Source: Flavobacteriaceae bacterium (GTDB taxonomy: Bacteria > Bacteroidota > Bacteroidia > Flavobacteriales > Flavobacteriaceae). Taken from it: 34,301 nt of DNA. This document shows, one piece after another, positions 7,863 to 16,402 of this stretch. Location: positions 1-34,301 of the forward strand of contig JANRDC010000012.1 of the NCBI GenBank assembly GCA_030726725.1. The letters run 5' to 3'. The notes below the pieces were generated by a model that was given only the letters and a program-made list of their open reading frames with translations, was not told the DNA's origin and did no database searches. Every line of letters starts with the position of its first letter. Within the stretch, counting starts at the first letter, position 1. The translations under genes were made by a program, and so were the position numbers.

Positions 7863-8369
7863 GTGAAAAAAATAATTGTCGCCTTAGTTTTCTCCAGTGT
7901 TGTGATCGCTTGTCAACGAGCTGTTCCTGCTGTGTCGACAGATGCTTCAACTACTCAGGTACTTTGGGATTCCATAGATCCCTTGCCTGCCCTAGACACG
8001 GCACAAGTATTTGTCAAGGACCAGTGGCCAGGGTATTTTTCCTTTAGAGAACGCGCTGCTTATTTGAGCGATACCCCATCTGCTGAAGAGTTTAATCTGT
8101 TGATCGACGAGTTGATTGAAAAGCAATCCTCCGCCTTGGCAGAGCTTCCCACTTGGGCACAGCAACCTTCCATCCGGGCACGCATGAAGGTGGTCAACAC
8201 TTATCTGAACCAGACAAAATCATTGTTTGGATTAAAACAACCCGTACATCGAGAACTCAATGCGGTGTTTGATGGCATAAAAGACTTAGACCGCAATTTG
8301 GTGTTGGTACATGCCCAAAAAAACGATAGTGTGTTATTTGTTCAAGACACCTTGCCCCAAACTAAATAG
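7863..8369 (+). CDS. Putative lipoprotein, not recognised
   Basis: The best start is a GTG at 7863, giving 168 residues beginning MKKIIVALVF and a lipobox VIAC with Cys17 as the lipidated residue. Longer in-frame starts exist upstream but would bury the signal peptide and run into the tdh promoter region. The mature protein is mostly helical by appearance (residues about 70-150), with a Trp-Pro-Gly-Tyr-Phe segment near residue 52. I do not recognise a family. It is divergent from tdh with a 57-bp gap and meets the TPR gene tail to tail with only 4 bp between stops. A weak -7-like TAAAATTTG lies at 7841-7849. Confidence 0.65.
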   Translation: MKKIIVALVFSSVVIACQRAVPAVSTDASTTQVLWDSIDPLPALDTAQVFVKDQWPGYFSFRERAAYLSDTPSAEEFNLLIDELIEKQSSALAELPTWAQQPSIRARMKVVNTYLNQTKSLFGLKQPVHRELNAVFDGIKDLDRNLVLVHAQKNDSVLFVQDTLPQTK

Positions 8370-8380
8370 CGCATTAGTTT
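8359..8380. terminator. Possible bidirectional terminator between convergent genes
   Basis: AAACTAA at 8359-8365 and TTAGTTT at 8374-8380 are perfect complements around an 8-base loop, and they include the stop codons of both flanking convergent genes. A TTTT run follows on the plus strand. The stem is AT-rich, so strength is doubtful. Confidence 0.35.
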
Positions 8381-9060
8381 TCCTCGACCTTTCTTTGGGC
8401 CAATGCCTGCTTGCTCAGTTGAGCTAAATTAAAGTTAGGCGCCATCCCAATGGCCTCGTCCAACAAAGCAATAGCCTGGGCTACTTCTTCTTTGTTTTTA
8501 TTAAACGTAGCTAATCCTTTTAAGTAGAGAAAAGCAGCCTTTAGCGATACTTCATAGGGCTCTTGACGCTCGTAAAATGCGTATTTCATTTCCTCACCGG
8601 CTTGAGCCATTCCCTGTTCGATCAGCAAGAGCGCCATATTGTCCTTGCCGAGCTGTATATTTAGGTCTGCCATTTCGTAGACCAAATAGGGCGAAGGCTT
8701 TCTTTTGGACAACAAATTGTACTGCGCCAGTGCACGAGGTAATTGACCAATTGCTTTAAGCGAAGATGCTTTCACTTGAATCGCTAAATCGCTGTCCGCT
8801 TCATTTTCCTCAATACCCAAAGTATTCAGGGCTTGAATATGCTGATTGTTGCTCGCGTATACATAAGCCAATGTATCTCTTCTCAAAAGGTCAGGTGCCA
8901 ATACATTCAAATGAGTTAAGGCATTGATGATCCCTTGAACATCTGCTTGTTTGCGCATCGCTTGGTAATACGATTCGTAGTGTTGGGTCAATTCTTTTTT
9001 TGTTTGTGCTTGAAGATTCATAGCGGTAGCACAAAGCGCCAACAGGAGTAATTTTTTCAT
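8374..9060 (-). CDS. Secreted TPR-repeat protein
   Basis: 228 residues with a signal peptide (MKKLLLLALCATAMNLQAQ, about 1-19). The mature part is helical with repeated A-x-x-x-Y/L and aromatic positions typical of tetratricopeptide repeats; clear repeat-like units are around residues 68-100 (VYASNNQHIQALNTLGI), 103-140 and 175-215. TPR proteins are protein-binding scaffolds, here most likely periplasmic. No enzyme motif is seen. It may be transcribed with the upstream zinc-ribbon gene (38-bp gap), though a near-consensus TAGATTTA at 9086-9079 could serve as its own -7 element. Confidence 0.7.
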   Translation of the reverse strand: MKKLLLLALCATAMNLQAQTKKELTQHYESYYQAMRKQADVQGIINALTHLNVLAPDLLRRDTLAYVYASNNQHIQALNTLGIEENEADSDLAIQVKASSLKAIGQLPRALAQYNLLSKRKPSPYLVYEMADLNIQLGKDNMALLLIEQGMAQAGEEMKYAFYERQEPYEVSLKAAFLYLKGLATFNKNKEEVAQAIALLDEAIGMAPNFNLAQLSKQALAQRKVEEN

Positions 9061-9098
9061 AAGGTTTAATTTCGGGGGTAAATCTACATTTTTTTGCC

Positions 9099-9482
9099 TT
9101 ATCCCGTCAAACCTGCCGCTTCAAAACTGCGCCCTTTCGATTTGGTCAATTGAACAATCTGCTCGTCCAAAATGCTGTATCCGATTTCATAGACAAAAAA
9201 ATATACATTGCCCTCTTGATCCGAGCGGTAAGAAGACACTGATTGAAGGTCAAAACCAGTGTCCAAAAGCGTGCGTTTAAACACTTTTTTTTCCGTTTCA
9301 TCGCCCAGTAGTTCGGCCAGTATTCGGTGGTTTTTTTTCAGTCGACTGTGGTGGTGATTGACCACCAGGTTTCGCTTTCTGTTTTTGTAGTTGTTGTAGG
9401 TGTTCCTGCAGGAGTCACCACAAAATTTTTTGTCCGATCTCCCGCTGATGGGGTGGTCGCAGTACACACAATTTCTTTTCAT
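9099..9482 (-). CDS. Small zinc-ribbon protein
   Basis: 127 residues from the ATG at 9482; a GTG at 9491 would add three residues. The N-terminus has a four-cysteine knuckle pair, CVYC (Cys5, Cys8) and CGDSC (Cys21, Cys25), followed by RNTYNNYKNRKR, a basic stretch. This resembles short zinc-ribbon proteins (DUF2116-like) found in Bacteroidota. The remainder (LLDTGFDLQSVSSY onward) is a mixed alpha/beta segment without a known motif. Binding to nucleic acid is plausible from the charge but unproven. Confidence 0.65.
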   Translation of the reverse strand: MKRNCVYCDHPISGRSDKKFCGDSCRNTYNNYKNRKRNLVVNHHHSRLKKNHRILAELLGDETEKKVFKRTLLDTGFDLQSVSSYRSDQEGNVYFFVYEIGYSILDEQIVQLTKSKGRSFEAAGLTG

Positions 9483-9646
9483 TTTTTTCACTAAAACTAT
9501 TCATGTTTTTGGCTGGTGCATATCGATGCAGTTTATAGGTCAGTCCGGTGAGTCAGACGGATCGTTTGTCTTTTGCAGTTGATTTAGTCGGAAGTAAGCG
9601 GTTTTCATCCGAATAACTTATGCTCGTCGATGTACACTTGTCACCA

Positions 9647-9663
9647 AAGAGGATCGACCTCTT
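9647..9663. repeat. Hairpin just upstream of ssb
   Basis: AAGAGG (9647-9652) and CCTCTT (9658-9663) form a perfect 6-bp stem with a 5-base loop, 22 bp before the ssb start codon. No T-tract follows, so an operator or leader structure is more likely than a terminator. The rest of the 9483-9685 gap shows no gene; the nearest -7-like element is TACACTTG at 9633-9640. Confidence 0.4.
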
Positions 9664-9685
9664 GAGTCATATAAAATAGAGAGTT

Positions 9686-10054
9686 ATGAGAACGCTTAGA
9701 AATCATGTGCAACTGATTGGATTTTTGGGACAAAATCCAGAAATCGTAGAATTTGAAAACGGTGGGAAACTGGCCAAGTGCTCCTTGGCTACCAATGATT
9801 ACTATAAAAACGCCCAAGGAGAGCGGGTCGAGGAAACCCAGTGGCATCAAGTGGTTGCGTGGGGAACTGCCGCTGATATACTGGAGAAGTTTGTCAAAAA
9901 AGGACAAGAAATAGCGGTTTCTGGAAAACTGACCCACCGAAGTTACGAGGCCTCAGAGGGAGATATTCGCTACATCACCGAGGTGAAAGTCAGCGAAGTA
10001 TTGTTGCTTTCCAAGAAGCAAGTATTGCCAGAACCCTTGTCTATGGATCGTTAA
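9686..10054 (+). CDS. ssb: Single-stranded DNA-binding protein, short form
   Basis: 122 residues comprising one OB fold: [14 protein letters not shown] start, [20 protein letters not shown] and [17 protein letters not shown], all standard SSB landmarks. The chain ends soon after the OB fold (EPLSMDR) and has neither the glycine- or proline-rich linker nor the acidic DDDIPF-like tip that recruits partner proteins in most bacterial SSBs. It may therefore be a secondary SSB, with the main one elsewhere in the genome. Its stop overlaps the convergent metG stop by 4 bp. Confidence 0.9.
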   Translation: MRTLRNHVQLIGFLGQNPEIVEFENGGKLAKCSLATNDYYKNAQGERVEETQWHQVVAWGTAADILEKFVKKGQEIAVSGKLTHRSYEASEGDIRYITEVKVSEVLLLSKKQVLPEPLSMDR

Positions 10055-12117
10055 CTGATCACTGCCCCATCCGCCACCCCAGGTTGATCTGGGTTGACAA
10101 ACACCAATTGCCCTTGTTCATCTTGGGTAAGTAACAACATACCCTCACTGACGACACCCCGAAGTGGTCTGGGTTCCAGATTCAACAACACGGTAACTCT
10201 TTTTCCGATCAGGGATTCAGGGGTAAAATGCGCTGCAATGCCTGATACAATAGTTCTGGTGTCTAAGCCAGTCTGTACTTGAAGCACGAGTAATTTGTCT
10301 GCTTTGGGCATTTTTTCTGCGGCAATGATCGTGCCGACCCTTAGATCAATGGCGCTAAAGGTGTCAAAATTACAGGCTGGTTTTTGGGGCATAACGGGTT
10401 TTTTGGTTTCGCTTAAGTTGTCTTTCTTGGTGTTGTTCAAACGGTCAATTTGTGCTTGGATTTCCTCGTCTTCAATTTTTCTAAACAGCAATACAGGTTC
10501 GCCCAATTGATGTCCTGGAGCCAACAGTGGTTGGTCTGTAATGTCATTCCAACCCCAGGAAGGTGTCTTTAAAATCGTTTTCAGTTTTTGGGCGGTATGC
10601 GGAAGAATAGGTGCGCTGACCACTTGGAGTGCAGCAGCTATTTGCAGTGCGACAAACAATACTGTTTTGGTGCGCTCTGGATCGGTTTTAATCGATTTCC
10701 AAGGTTCTTCGTCCGCTAAATACTTGTTGCCTAGTCTCGCTAATTGCATGAGCTCTTGACTAGCTGCTTTGAATTTATAACGCTCTATGGAGGCTCCTAT
10801 CATCTGGGGATAAGTTCGCATTTCCGCTAAAACTTCAAGGTCAACTTCAGAGAAAGTGCCTGGTGTGGGTACAATCCCTTCATAGTATTTTTGGGTGAGC
10901 ACGGCTACTCGGTTGATAAAGTTGCCATAGATGGCCAGCAATTCATTATTGTTTCTGGCTTGGAAATCTTTCCAGGTAAAATCGTTGTCTTTAGCTTCGG
11001 GGGCATTGGCCGTAAGTGTATAGCGCAAGACGTCTTGCTGATCTGGGAAGTCGATCAGGTATTCGTGGAGCCAAACGGCCCAGTTTTTTGAGGTGGACAG
11101 TTTTTGGCCCTCTAGGTTGAGAAATTCGTTGGCAGGTACATTTTCCGGCAAAATGAAGTCGCCATGAGCCTGTAACATGGAGGGAAAAATAATGCAGTGG
11201 AAAACGATATTGTCTTTGCCGATAAAGTGTACCAGTTGGGTGTCTTGGTCTTTCCAATAGGGATTCCAGTCTTTTTGGTGTGCTTCGGCCCACTCTTTGG
11301 TGGCAGAGATATACCCGATTGGGGCGTCAAACCAGACGTACAGCACCTTTCCTGCTCCTCCTTCAACAGGGACAGGGATACCCCAGTCGAGGTCGCGGGT
11401 GACCGCTCGAGGTTTTAATCCGTCATCAATCCAAGATTTACACTGTCCGTAAACATTGGGTTTCCAGTCGTTTTTATGCCCTTCTAGGATCCACTGCTGT
11501 AGGAATTCCGTATATCTATCCAGCGGAAGATACCAGTGCTTGGTTTGTTTTAGTGTTGGGGTTGTTCCAGAAATCGTCGACTTGGGGTTGATGAGTTCTG
11601 TAGCGTTTAGCGAGGTGCCACAGGATTCGCACTGGTCTCCATAGGCTTCTGTATGGCCGCATTTGGGGCAAGTTCCTGTCACATAACGATCCGCAAGAAA
11701 TTGTTGGGCCTCGCTGTCGTAAAGCTGGTCCGAGGTCTCCTCGACAAATGCGTTGTCGTCGTATAGTTTTTTAAAGAAGTCACTGGCTGTTTGGTGATGT
11801 GTTGGAGAGGAAGTCCGTCCGTAGTGGTCAAATTCAATACCGAAATCAGCAAAAGATTTTTGGATGATGTGGTGGTATTTATCGATGACCTCTTGGGGGG
11901 TAATTCCTTCTTTTTTGGCCTTCATCGAAATAGCAACACCGTGCTCATCACTGCCGCAAATAAACAGCGCATCAGCGCCAATGCCCTTGAGATATCTGGA
12001 ATATATGTCCGCGGGTACATAAACACCTGCCAAGTGCCCGATGTGTATGGGGCCATTGGTGTAGGGTAGGGCTGCCGTTATGGTGTATCTTGCTGGTTTT
12101 TGCCTGGATGTGGCCAT
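10051..12117 (-). CDS. metG: Methionyl-tRNA synthetase
   Basis: 688 residues from the ATG at 12117; a longer frame to 12180 adds residues unlike the family. It charges tRNA-Met in the cytoplasm. The class I signature HIGH is at 25-28 and the KMSKS-type loop reads KLSTS (339-343). The zinc knuckle is CPKC...CESC (Cys150, 153, 163, 166). The anticodon-binding helical domain follows, and about residue 585 onward is a tRNA-binding OB domain ([21 protein letters not shown]), as in the dimeric E. coli-type enzyme. Divergent from dnaG, with 96 bp between start codons. Confidence 0.96.
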   Translation of the reverse strand: MATSRQKPARYTITAALPYTNGPIHIGHLAGVYVPADIYSRYLKGIGADALFICGSDEHGVAISMKAKKEGITPQEVIDKYHHIIQKSFADFGIEFDHYGRTSSPTHHQTASDFFKKLYDDNAFVEETSDQLYDSEAQQFLADRYVTGTCPKCGHTEAYGDQCESCGTSLNATELINPKSTISGTTPTLKQTKHWYLPLDRYTEFLQQWILEGHKNDWKPNVYGQCKSWIDDGLKPRAVTRDLDWGIPVPVEGGAGKVLYVWFDAPIGYISATKEWAEAHQKDWNPYWKDQDTQLVHFIGKDNIVFHCIIFPSMLQAHGDFILPENVPANEFLNLEGQKLSTSKNWAVWLHEYLIDFPDQQDVLRYTLTANAPEAKDNDFTWKDFQARNNNELLAIYGNFINRVAVLTQKYYEGIVPTPGTFSEVDLEVLAEMRTYPQMIGASIERYKFKAASQELMQLARLGNKYLADEEPWKSIKTDPERTKTVLFVALQIAAALQVVSAPILPHTAQKLKTILKTPSWGWNDITDQPLLAPGHQLGEPVLLFRKIEDEEIQAQIDRLNNTKKDNLSETKKPVMPQKPACNFDTFSAIDLRVGTIIAAEKMPKADKLLVLQVQTGLDTRTIVSGIAAHFTPESLIGKRVTVLLNLEPRPLRGVVSEGMLLLTQDEQGQLVFVNPDQPGVADGAVIS

Positions 12118-12132
12118 ATGCGTATTTTGAAG

Positions 12133-12140
12133 CAAAAATA
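12133..12140 (-). promoter_or_regulatory. -7 promoter element for metG
   Basis: On the minus strand this reads TATTTTTG, an exact TAnnTTTG, ending 15 bp upstream of the metG ATG. The leader would be very short. No -33 TTG is evident. Confidence 0.45.
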
Positions 12141-12185
12141 AGGTTTTATTTGAGATCCAGCAGAAGGCGATTCGCCGCAATTTCT

Positions 12186-12193
12186 TAAATTTA
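12186..12193 (+). promoter_or_regulatory. Possible -7 element for dnaG
   Basis: TAAATTTA is one base off TAnnTTTG and lies 20 bp before the TTG start of dnaG. A perfect TAnnTTTG (12209-12216) overlaps the start codon itself and would place transcription start inside the gene, so this upstream one is preferred. Confidence 0.3.
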
Positions 12194-12213
12194 GCCCCCT
12201 AACCCCAGTACTT

Positions 12214-14193
12214 TTGATCAGCAAGTGGACAGTAGATCGCGTTTATGAAACCGCCCGTATCGAGGAGGTGATCGGAGATTTTGTTCAATTGAAAAAGTCA
12301 GGAGCCAATTTTAAGGGACTCAGCCCTTTTACAGATGAGCGAAGCCCTAGTTTTATGGTGTCTCCGGTCAAACAGATCTGGAAGGATTTTAGCAGTGGGA
12401 AGGGAGGAAATGTAGTGGCCTTTCTGATGGAGCACGAACATTTCACTTATCCTGAAGCCATTCGGTATTTGGCCAAAAAATACAATATCGAGATAGAGGA
12501 GACCGTGCAGACGGATCAACAGAAGCAAGAGACAGACCTCAAAGAAAGTTTGTTTTTGGTTTCTGAATACGCTCAGTCTTATTTTGAAGATACGCTTTGG
12601 AACCATGACTTAGGCAGATCTATAGGCTTGAGTTATTTTCGCGAACGCGGATTTACAGACGAGACCATCAAGCTGTTTGGACTCGGTTATTGCCTGGATC
12701 AATGGGATGCATTCACCCAGCAGGCGCTCAAGAACCAACACAAAATAGAATACTTGTCAGGGACTGGACTCAGTATAGTCAAAGACCAGGAAGACGGAAC
12801 CCAAAAATATTTTGACCGATTTAAAGCTCGGGTGATTTTTCCGATTCATTCGATGAGTGGTCGTGTATTGGGGTTTGGCGGAAGGATTCTGGTCTCGGAC
12901 CCCAAGGCAGCGAAATACCTGAACTCTCCGGAGAGTGAGATCTACCATAAAAGCAAGGTTTTGTATGGGATATACCACGCCAAGCAAGCGATCAGCAAGT
13001 TGGATGAATGCTATTTGGTAGAGGGATATACAGACGTGATACAGTTCCACCAAAGCGGGATAAAAAACACAGTGGCCTCAAGTGGTACTGCGTTGACACC
13101 CGATCAAATCAGGTTGATCGCTCGATTGACCAACAACATCACCGTGCTTTTTGATGGTGACGCAGCAGGCCTTAGAGCTTCCTTGCGCGGAATAGACCTC
13201 ATTTTGGCCCAAGGCATGAATGTCCGTGTTTGCGCATTCCCCGATGGAGAAGATCCCGATAGCTTTGCCAGAAATCACACCACGTATGAGCTGGAACAGT
13301 ATTTAAAAACCGCTTCCAAAGATTTTATTCAGTTTAAAGCCACGCTCTTGGTGGCCGAAACACAGGGGGATCCGATCAAGCGCGCTGAGACCATTCGCGA
13401 TATGGTTCAAAGTATCTCGCTTATTCCTGATCCGATCAAGCAGGAGGTCTATATTCAGTCTTGTGCTCAAATCATGGAGGTGTCTGAATCGGTATTGTTT
13501 GACACCCTAGCTCAGATCGATAAAAAAGCAGGCAAATCCACCCCTGTTCGACACACTGCCCCCAGAAAATCTTTTGAGGTGGTCAAGCCAAATCCTGATC
13601 GGGAACGCAAAGATCAACTCCAACTTTTGGAACAGAAAATTATTGAGTTGCTGCTTTTGTACGGAACTCAAGAGGTTGATTTTGAGGAACTGATTCAGAC
13701 CACTCAGTCCGATGGATCGTGGGTCATGGAGCGCAAAAAATTCACAGCTAAAGTTTTTGAAAAGATATATTTAGATCTGCAGATGGACGAGGTTGAACTC
13801 AGTCACCCCGGTTTTAAAGCGCTTTACACCACCTTGATTCAAGGGTATCATACCGATCCAAATTTTGACGCCCAGCGCATGGTGCATCAGCTGGAAGAAC
13901 CATCAGCACAGTTAGTGGCTTATTTGTTGATGGAAGATGAAAAGTACCAGTTGGATGCTTGGGACCGAAAAGAGATTTATCCCAAGGAAAAAAGCGCTAG
14001 TCTCGCACAATTGGTCACAGAAACAGTATTGACTTTGCGCTGTTTTTTGATCGATAAAATCATGGAAAAAATTCAGAGTTCCACCCTGTCCCCCGAAACA
14101 GATCAAGAAGAAGCTTTGGAGGAGGTGATGAATTATCGACAGTTGTACAACCTGCTTAACCAACACTTGGGCAGGGTCGTCATTGCTAGATAG
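12214..14193 (+). CDS. dnaG: DNA primase lacking zinc-ribbon ligands
   Basis: 659 residues that make RNA primers for replication. The start is a TTG at 12214; the next residues ISKWTVDRVYETARIEEVIG are the conserved N-terminus, so no later start fits. The N-terminal CHC2-type zinc ribbon is present as a fold (FKGLSPFTDERSPSF, IWKDFSSGKGG), but all four metal ligands are replaced: Ser37, Thr40, Asp58 and Ser61 stand where E. coli DnaG has Cys40, His43, Cys61 and Cys64. The catalytic TOPRIM domain is intact: EGYTD (270-274), DGDAAG (314-319) and PDGEDPDSF (343-351). The C-terminal helicase-binding part (about 480-659) is diverged. Convergent with nadE. Confidence 0.95.
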   Translation: MISKWTVDRVYETARIEEVIGDFVQLKKSGANFKGLSPFTDERSPSFMVSPVKQIWKDFSSGKGGNVVAFLMEHEHFTYPEAIRYLAKKYNIEIEETVQTDQQKQETDLKESLFLVSEYAQSYFEDTLWNHDLGRSIGLSYFRERGFTDETIKLFGLGYCLDQWDAFTQQALKNQHKIEYLSGTGLSIVKDQEDGTQKYFDRFKARVIFPIHSMSGRVLGFGGRILVSDPKAAKYLNSPESEIYHKSKVLYGIYHAKQAISKLDECYLVEGYTDVIQFHQSGIKNTVASSGTALTPDQIRLIARLTNNITVLFDGDAAGLRASLRGIDLILAQGMNVRVCAFPDGEDPDSFARNHTTYELEQYLKTASKDFIQFKATLLVAETQGDPIKRAETIRDMVQSISLIPDPIKQEVYIQSCAQIMEVSESVLFDTLAQIDKKAGKSTPVRHTAPRKSFEVVKPNPDRERKDQLQLLEQKIIELLLLYGTQEVDFEELIQTTQSDGSWVMERKKFTAKVFEKIYLDLQMDEVELSHPGFKALYTTLIQGYHTDPNFDAQRMVHQLEEPSAQLVAYLLMEDEKYQLDAWDRKEIYPKEKSASLAQLVTETVLTLRCFLIDKIMEKIQSSTLSPETDQEEALEEVMNYRQLYNLLNQHLGRVVIAR

Positions 14194-14212
14194 CCCCTGA
14201 TTTTTTTATGGA

Positions 14213-15001
14213 TTACAGCCAGTTTTTTGGAATCTCACAAACCGGAATGGGGTCCATTTTGTGTTTGTTGGCCCGGTGGTATCGGGTGTAAATCTCCATC
14301 ACTTCCTTTTCTCTACCGCTAAAGTCTTCTGTTTTCTTACCAGCGGCATAGGCATCCATGGCCCATTCCAATTCAGGATAAGAAGCACCTATTTGATCCT
14401 CATCGGTTCTGTGGTCGCCCCAGAGCCCATCTGTAGGCGGAGCGATCAAGATATCTCTGTGTACGCCCAACGCCTCAGCCAAGGTATACACCTGTGTTTT
14501 TAACAAATCGGCTATCGGGCTTAAATCGACCCCGCCATCGCCGTATTTGGTGTAAAACCCTACCCCAAAATCCTCCACTTTATTTCCAGTTCCTGCCACT
14601 AAATAGCGGTGTAAACCTGCAAAATAATACAACGTGCTCATCCTCAGGCGTGCGCGGGTATTGGCCAGGGCTAAAAACTGCTGTTCTGAGGCTTGGTGTT
14701 GCGGTAGAGCGTTGACCAGCGCATCAAAAACTCCGGTGAGTTCAACGTGTTGCTCACGCACATTTGGATAATTTTTCTTGAGCCAGTTGATGTGGTTTTG
14801 GGCTCTGTTTACTTGACTTGGCGCTTGGTGAATCGGCATTTCAAGGCACAGCACTTCCAAGCCAGTTAGGGCGCAAAGTGTCGAGGTTAAAGCTGAGTCC
14901 ACACCTCCGGAAACCCCAATCACAAATCCGCGGTTACCCGATTGAGCGGCGTAATTTTTGAGCCATTCTACGATGTGATCAATCACTTTTTTGGTGTCCA
15001 T
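14213..15001 (-). CDS. nadE: NAD synthetase
   Basis: 262 residues, a single synthetase domain with no amidotransferase domain, so the ammonia-dependent type is expected. It makes NAD from nicotinate adenine dinucleotide, ATP and ammonia. The PP-loop ATP site is GVSGGVDSALTS (29-40). TGNKVEDFGVGFYTKYGDGGVDL and the downstream LLKTQVY match the substrate-binding region of the family. Its start is 72 bp from the gldB ATG on the opposite strand, and each gene has its own exact -7 element in the gap. Confidence 0.94.
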   Translation of the reverse strand: MDTKKVIDHIVEWLKNYAAQSGNRGFVIGVSGGVDSALTSTLCALTGLEVLCLEMPIHQAPSQVNRAQNHINWLKKNYPNVREQHVELTGVFDALVNALPQHQASEQQFLALANTRARLRMSTLYYFAGLHRYLVAGTGNKVEDFGVGFYTKYGDGGVDLSPIADLLKTQVYTLAEALGVHRDILIAPPTDGLWGDHRTDEDQIGASYPELEWAMDAYAAGKKTEDFSGREKEVMEIYTRYHRANKHKMDPIPVCEIPKNWL

Positions 15002-15008
15002 GGTCGAG

Positions 15009-15016
15009 TATTTTTG
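15009..15016 (+). promoter_or_regulatory. -7 promoter element for gldB-gldC
   Basis: TATTTTTG is an exact TAnnTTTG, 57 bp before the gldB ATG and just past the divergent nadE start codon. The usual -33 position would fall within nadE. Confidence 0.4.
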
Positions 15017-15042
15017 GTGGAAAGGAGTAACTTAGCGAGCTC

Positions 15043-15050
15043 CAAAATTA
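15043..15050 (-). promoter_or_regulatory. -7 promoter element for nadE
   Basis: On the minus strand this reads TAATTTTG, an exact TAnnTTTG, 41 bp upstream of the nadE ATG. It faces the gldB element, so the two transcripts would overlap at their 5' ends. Confidence 0.4.
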
Positions 15051-15073
15051 AGGTAAATTCACCAACGCATCAA

Positions 15074-16054
15074 ATGAAGATCATGAGGAATCACCAGTTT
15101 TTTCCCGCACTTTTGATTGGGTTAGTCCTTTTGGGTTGCCGTGATACCCCCGTAGAAAATATAGCGCCCCTACCCGTGGAACAGGTACATGTCGAGCGAT
15201 TTGATCTAATTTTTTACAGAGACACGACCCGTTCAATCGCTGAACTGAGACAAAAGTATGCTGTTTTTTTACCAACATTCACCCCTGATTCCGTTTGGGC
15301 AGCTAAACGAACAGACTCACTTGAACTTGAGTTGTTCAATGCATCGAATTTGGTATTTGGGGATTTTGAAGCACAAAAAAAAGATATTGCTCAGCTATTG
15401 GGGCGGGTAAAACACCACCTTCCTCAGCGAAAATTGCCTGAGATATACACTTTGATCAGTCAGGTAGACTACAATTTTGCAGTGATTGATGCGGACAGCT
15501 TGATGGTCTTGGGATTGGATAATTTTTTAGGAGCAGATCATCCGTTTTACCAAGGTTTGCCCACTTATATCAGACAGACGATGGAACCTGATCAGTTGCT
15601 TGTAAAAATGTCCGCAGCTATAGGTCGCAAAGCTATTGAGCAAAGAACCGCCAGTTATCTGCTCGACCACATGATTGCTCAGGGTATGGTGCTGCATACC
15701 CAACATTTGCTTTGGCCTGAGCGCAACATTACAACGCACATGGGCTATACGCCCGATCAATGGAATTGGATCCTAAGCCACGAAGAGGAGTTGTGGCGCA
15801 TGTTTGTGGATAAAGCTTGGCTGTATGCCACCGATCAAAATTTACGGGTGAATTTATTGATGCCGGGGCCATTTTCTAAGTTTGGACTGGATATGGATGG
15901 GGAAATTCCTCCGATGATCGGCCGTTTTTTCGGGTGGCGCATCGTTGATGCCTATGTCCAGCGTCACGGGGATTTGAGTCTTGAGGCCCTATTGGCCATG
16001 GATGCCCGTTCCCTGTTTGAGTCCTCAGGATATAAACCTACTAAATCGAATTAA
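15074..16054 (+). CDS. gldB: Gliding motility lipoprotein GldB
   Basis: 326 residues from the ATG at 15074; an ATG nine bases later would also preserve the signal. The signal peptide ends in the lipobox LLGC (Cys22), so the protein is a lipoprotein. The body carries GldB landmarks: VERFDLIFYRD near the start, GYTPDQWNWILSHEEELW in the second half and PGPFSKFGLDMDGE followed by PPMIGRFFGWRIVDAYV near the end. GldB is needed for gliding in Flavobacterium johnsoniae and works with the type IX secretion/gliding apparatus; its exact role is not settled. It is followed 3 bp later by gldC, as in other flavobacteria. Confidence 0.9.
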   Translation: MKIMRNHQFFPALLIGLVLLGCRDTPVENIAPLPVEQVHVERFDLIFYRDTTRSIAELRQKYAVFLPTFTPDSVWAAKRTDSLELELFNASNLVFGDFEAQKKDIAQLLGRVKHHLPQRKLPEIYTLISQVDYNFAVIDADSLMVLGLDNFLGADHPFYQGLPTYIRQTMEPDQLLVKMSAAIGRKAIEQRTASYLLDHMIAQGMVLHTQHLLWPERNITTHMGYTPDQWNWILSHEEELWRMFVDKAWLYATDQNLRVNLLMPGPFSKFGLDMDGEIPPMIGRFFGWRIVDAYVQRHGDLSLEALLAMDARSLFESSGYKPTKSN

Positions 16055-16057
16055 TCC

Positions 16058-16402
16058 ATGAAAAACGAAGTCGTTCATCAGTCAAACATCACCCTAGAGG
16101 TAGGTTTAGATGTCAATAAAGTTCCTGAGCAGTTGTTTTGGTCTGCGCCAGATGGCGGGGTAGAACGGTCAGAAACCAAAGCCTTTTTGCTGTCAGTCTG
16201 GGATCATCAATCCAAAGAATCATTGCGTATAGACCTGTGGACCAAAGACATGCCGGTGGATGAGATGAAAATATTTTTTCATCAGACCTTACTCACCATG
16301 GCGGATACTTTTTACAAGGCAACCCAAGATGAAAAAATGACAGAGACCATGCGCGATTTCTGCGCGTATTTTGCTGATAAACTGGATCTTACCCAAAAAT
16401 AA
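16058..16402 (+). CDS. gldC: Gliding motility protein GldC
   Basis: 114 residues without a signal peptide, so probably cytoplasmic. SNITLEVGLD, PEQLFWSAPDGG, FLLSVWDHQSKESLRIDLWTK and FFHQTLLTMADTF match GldC. The protein stimulates but is not strictly required for gliding in F. johnsoniae. It directly follows gldB and faces engB with a single base between the two stop codons. Confidence 0.92.
   Translation: MKNEVVHQSNITLEVGLDVNKVPEQLFWSAPDGGVERSETKAFLLSVWDHQSKESLRIDLWTKDMPVDEMKIFFHQTLLTMADTFYKATQDEKMTETMRDFCAYFADKLDLTQK

Noticed and set aside
14194-14212. Strong terminator between dnaG and nadE
   Set aside because: There is a T-tract (14200-14208) but no convincing GC-rich stem before it.
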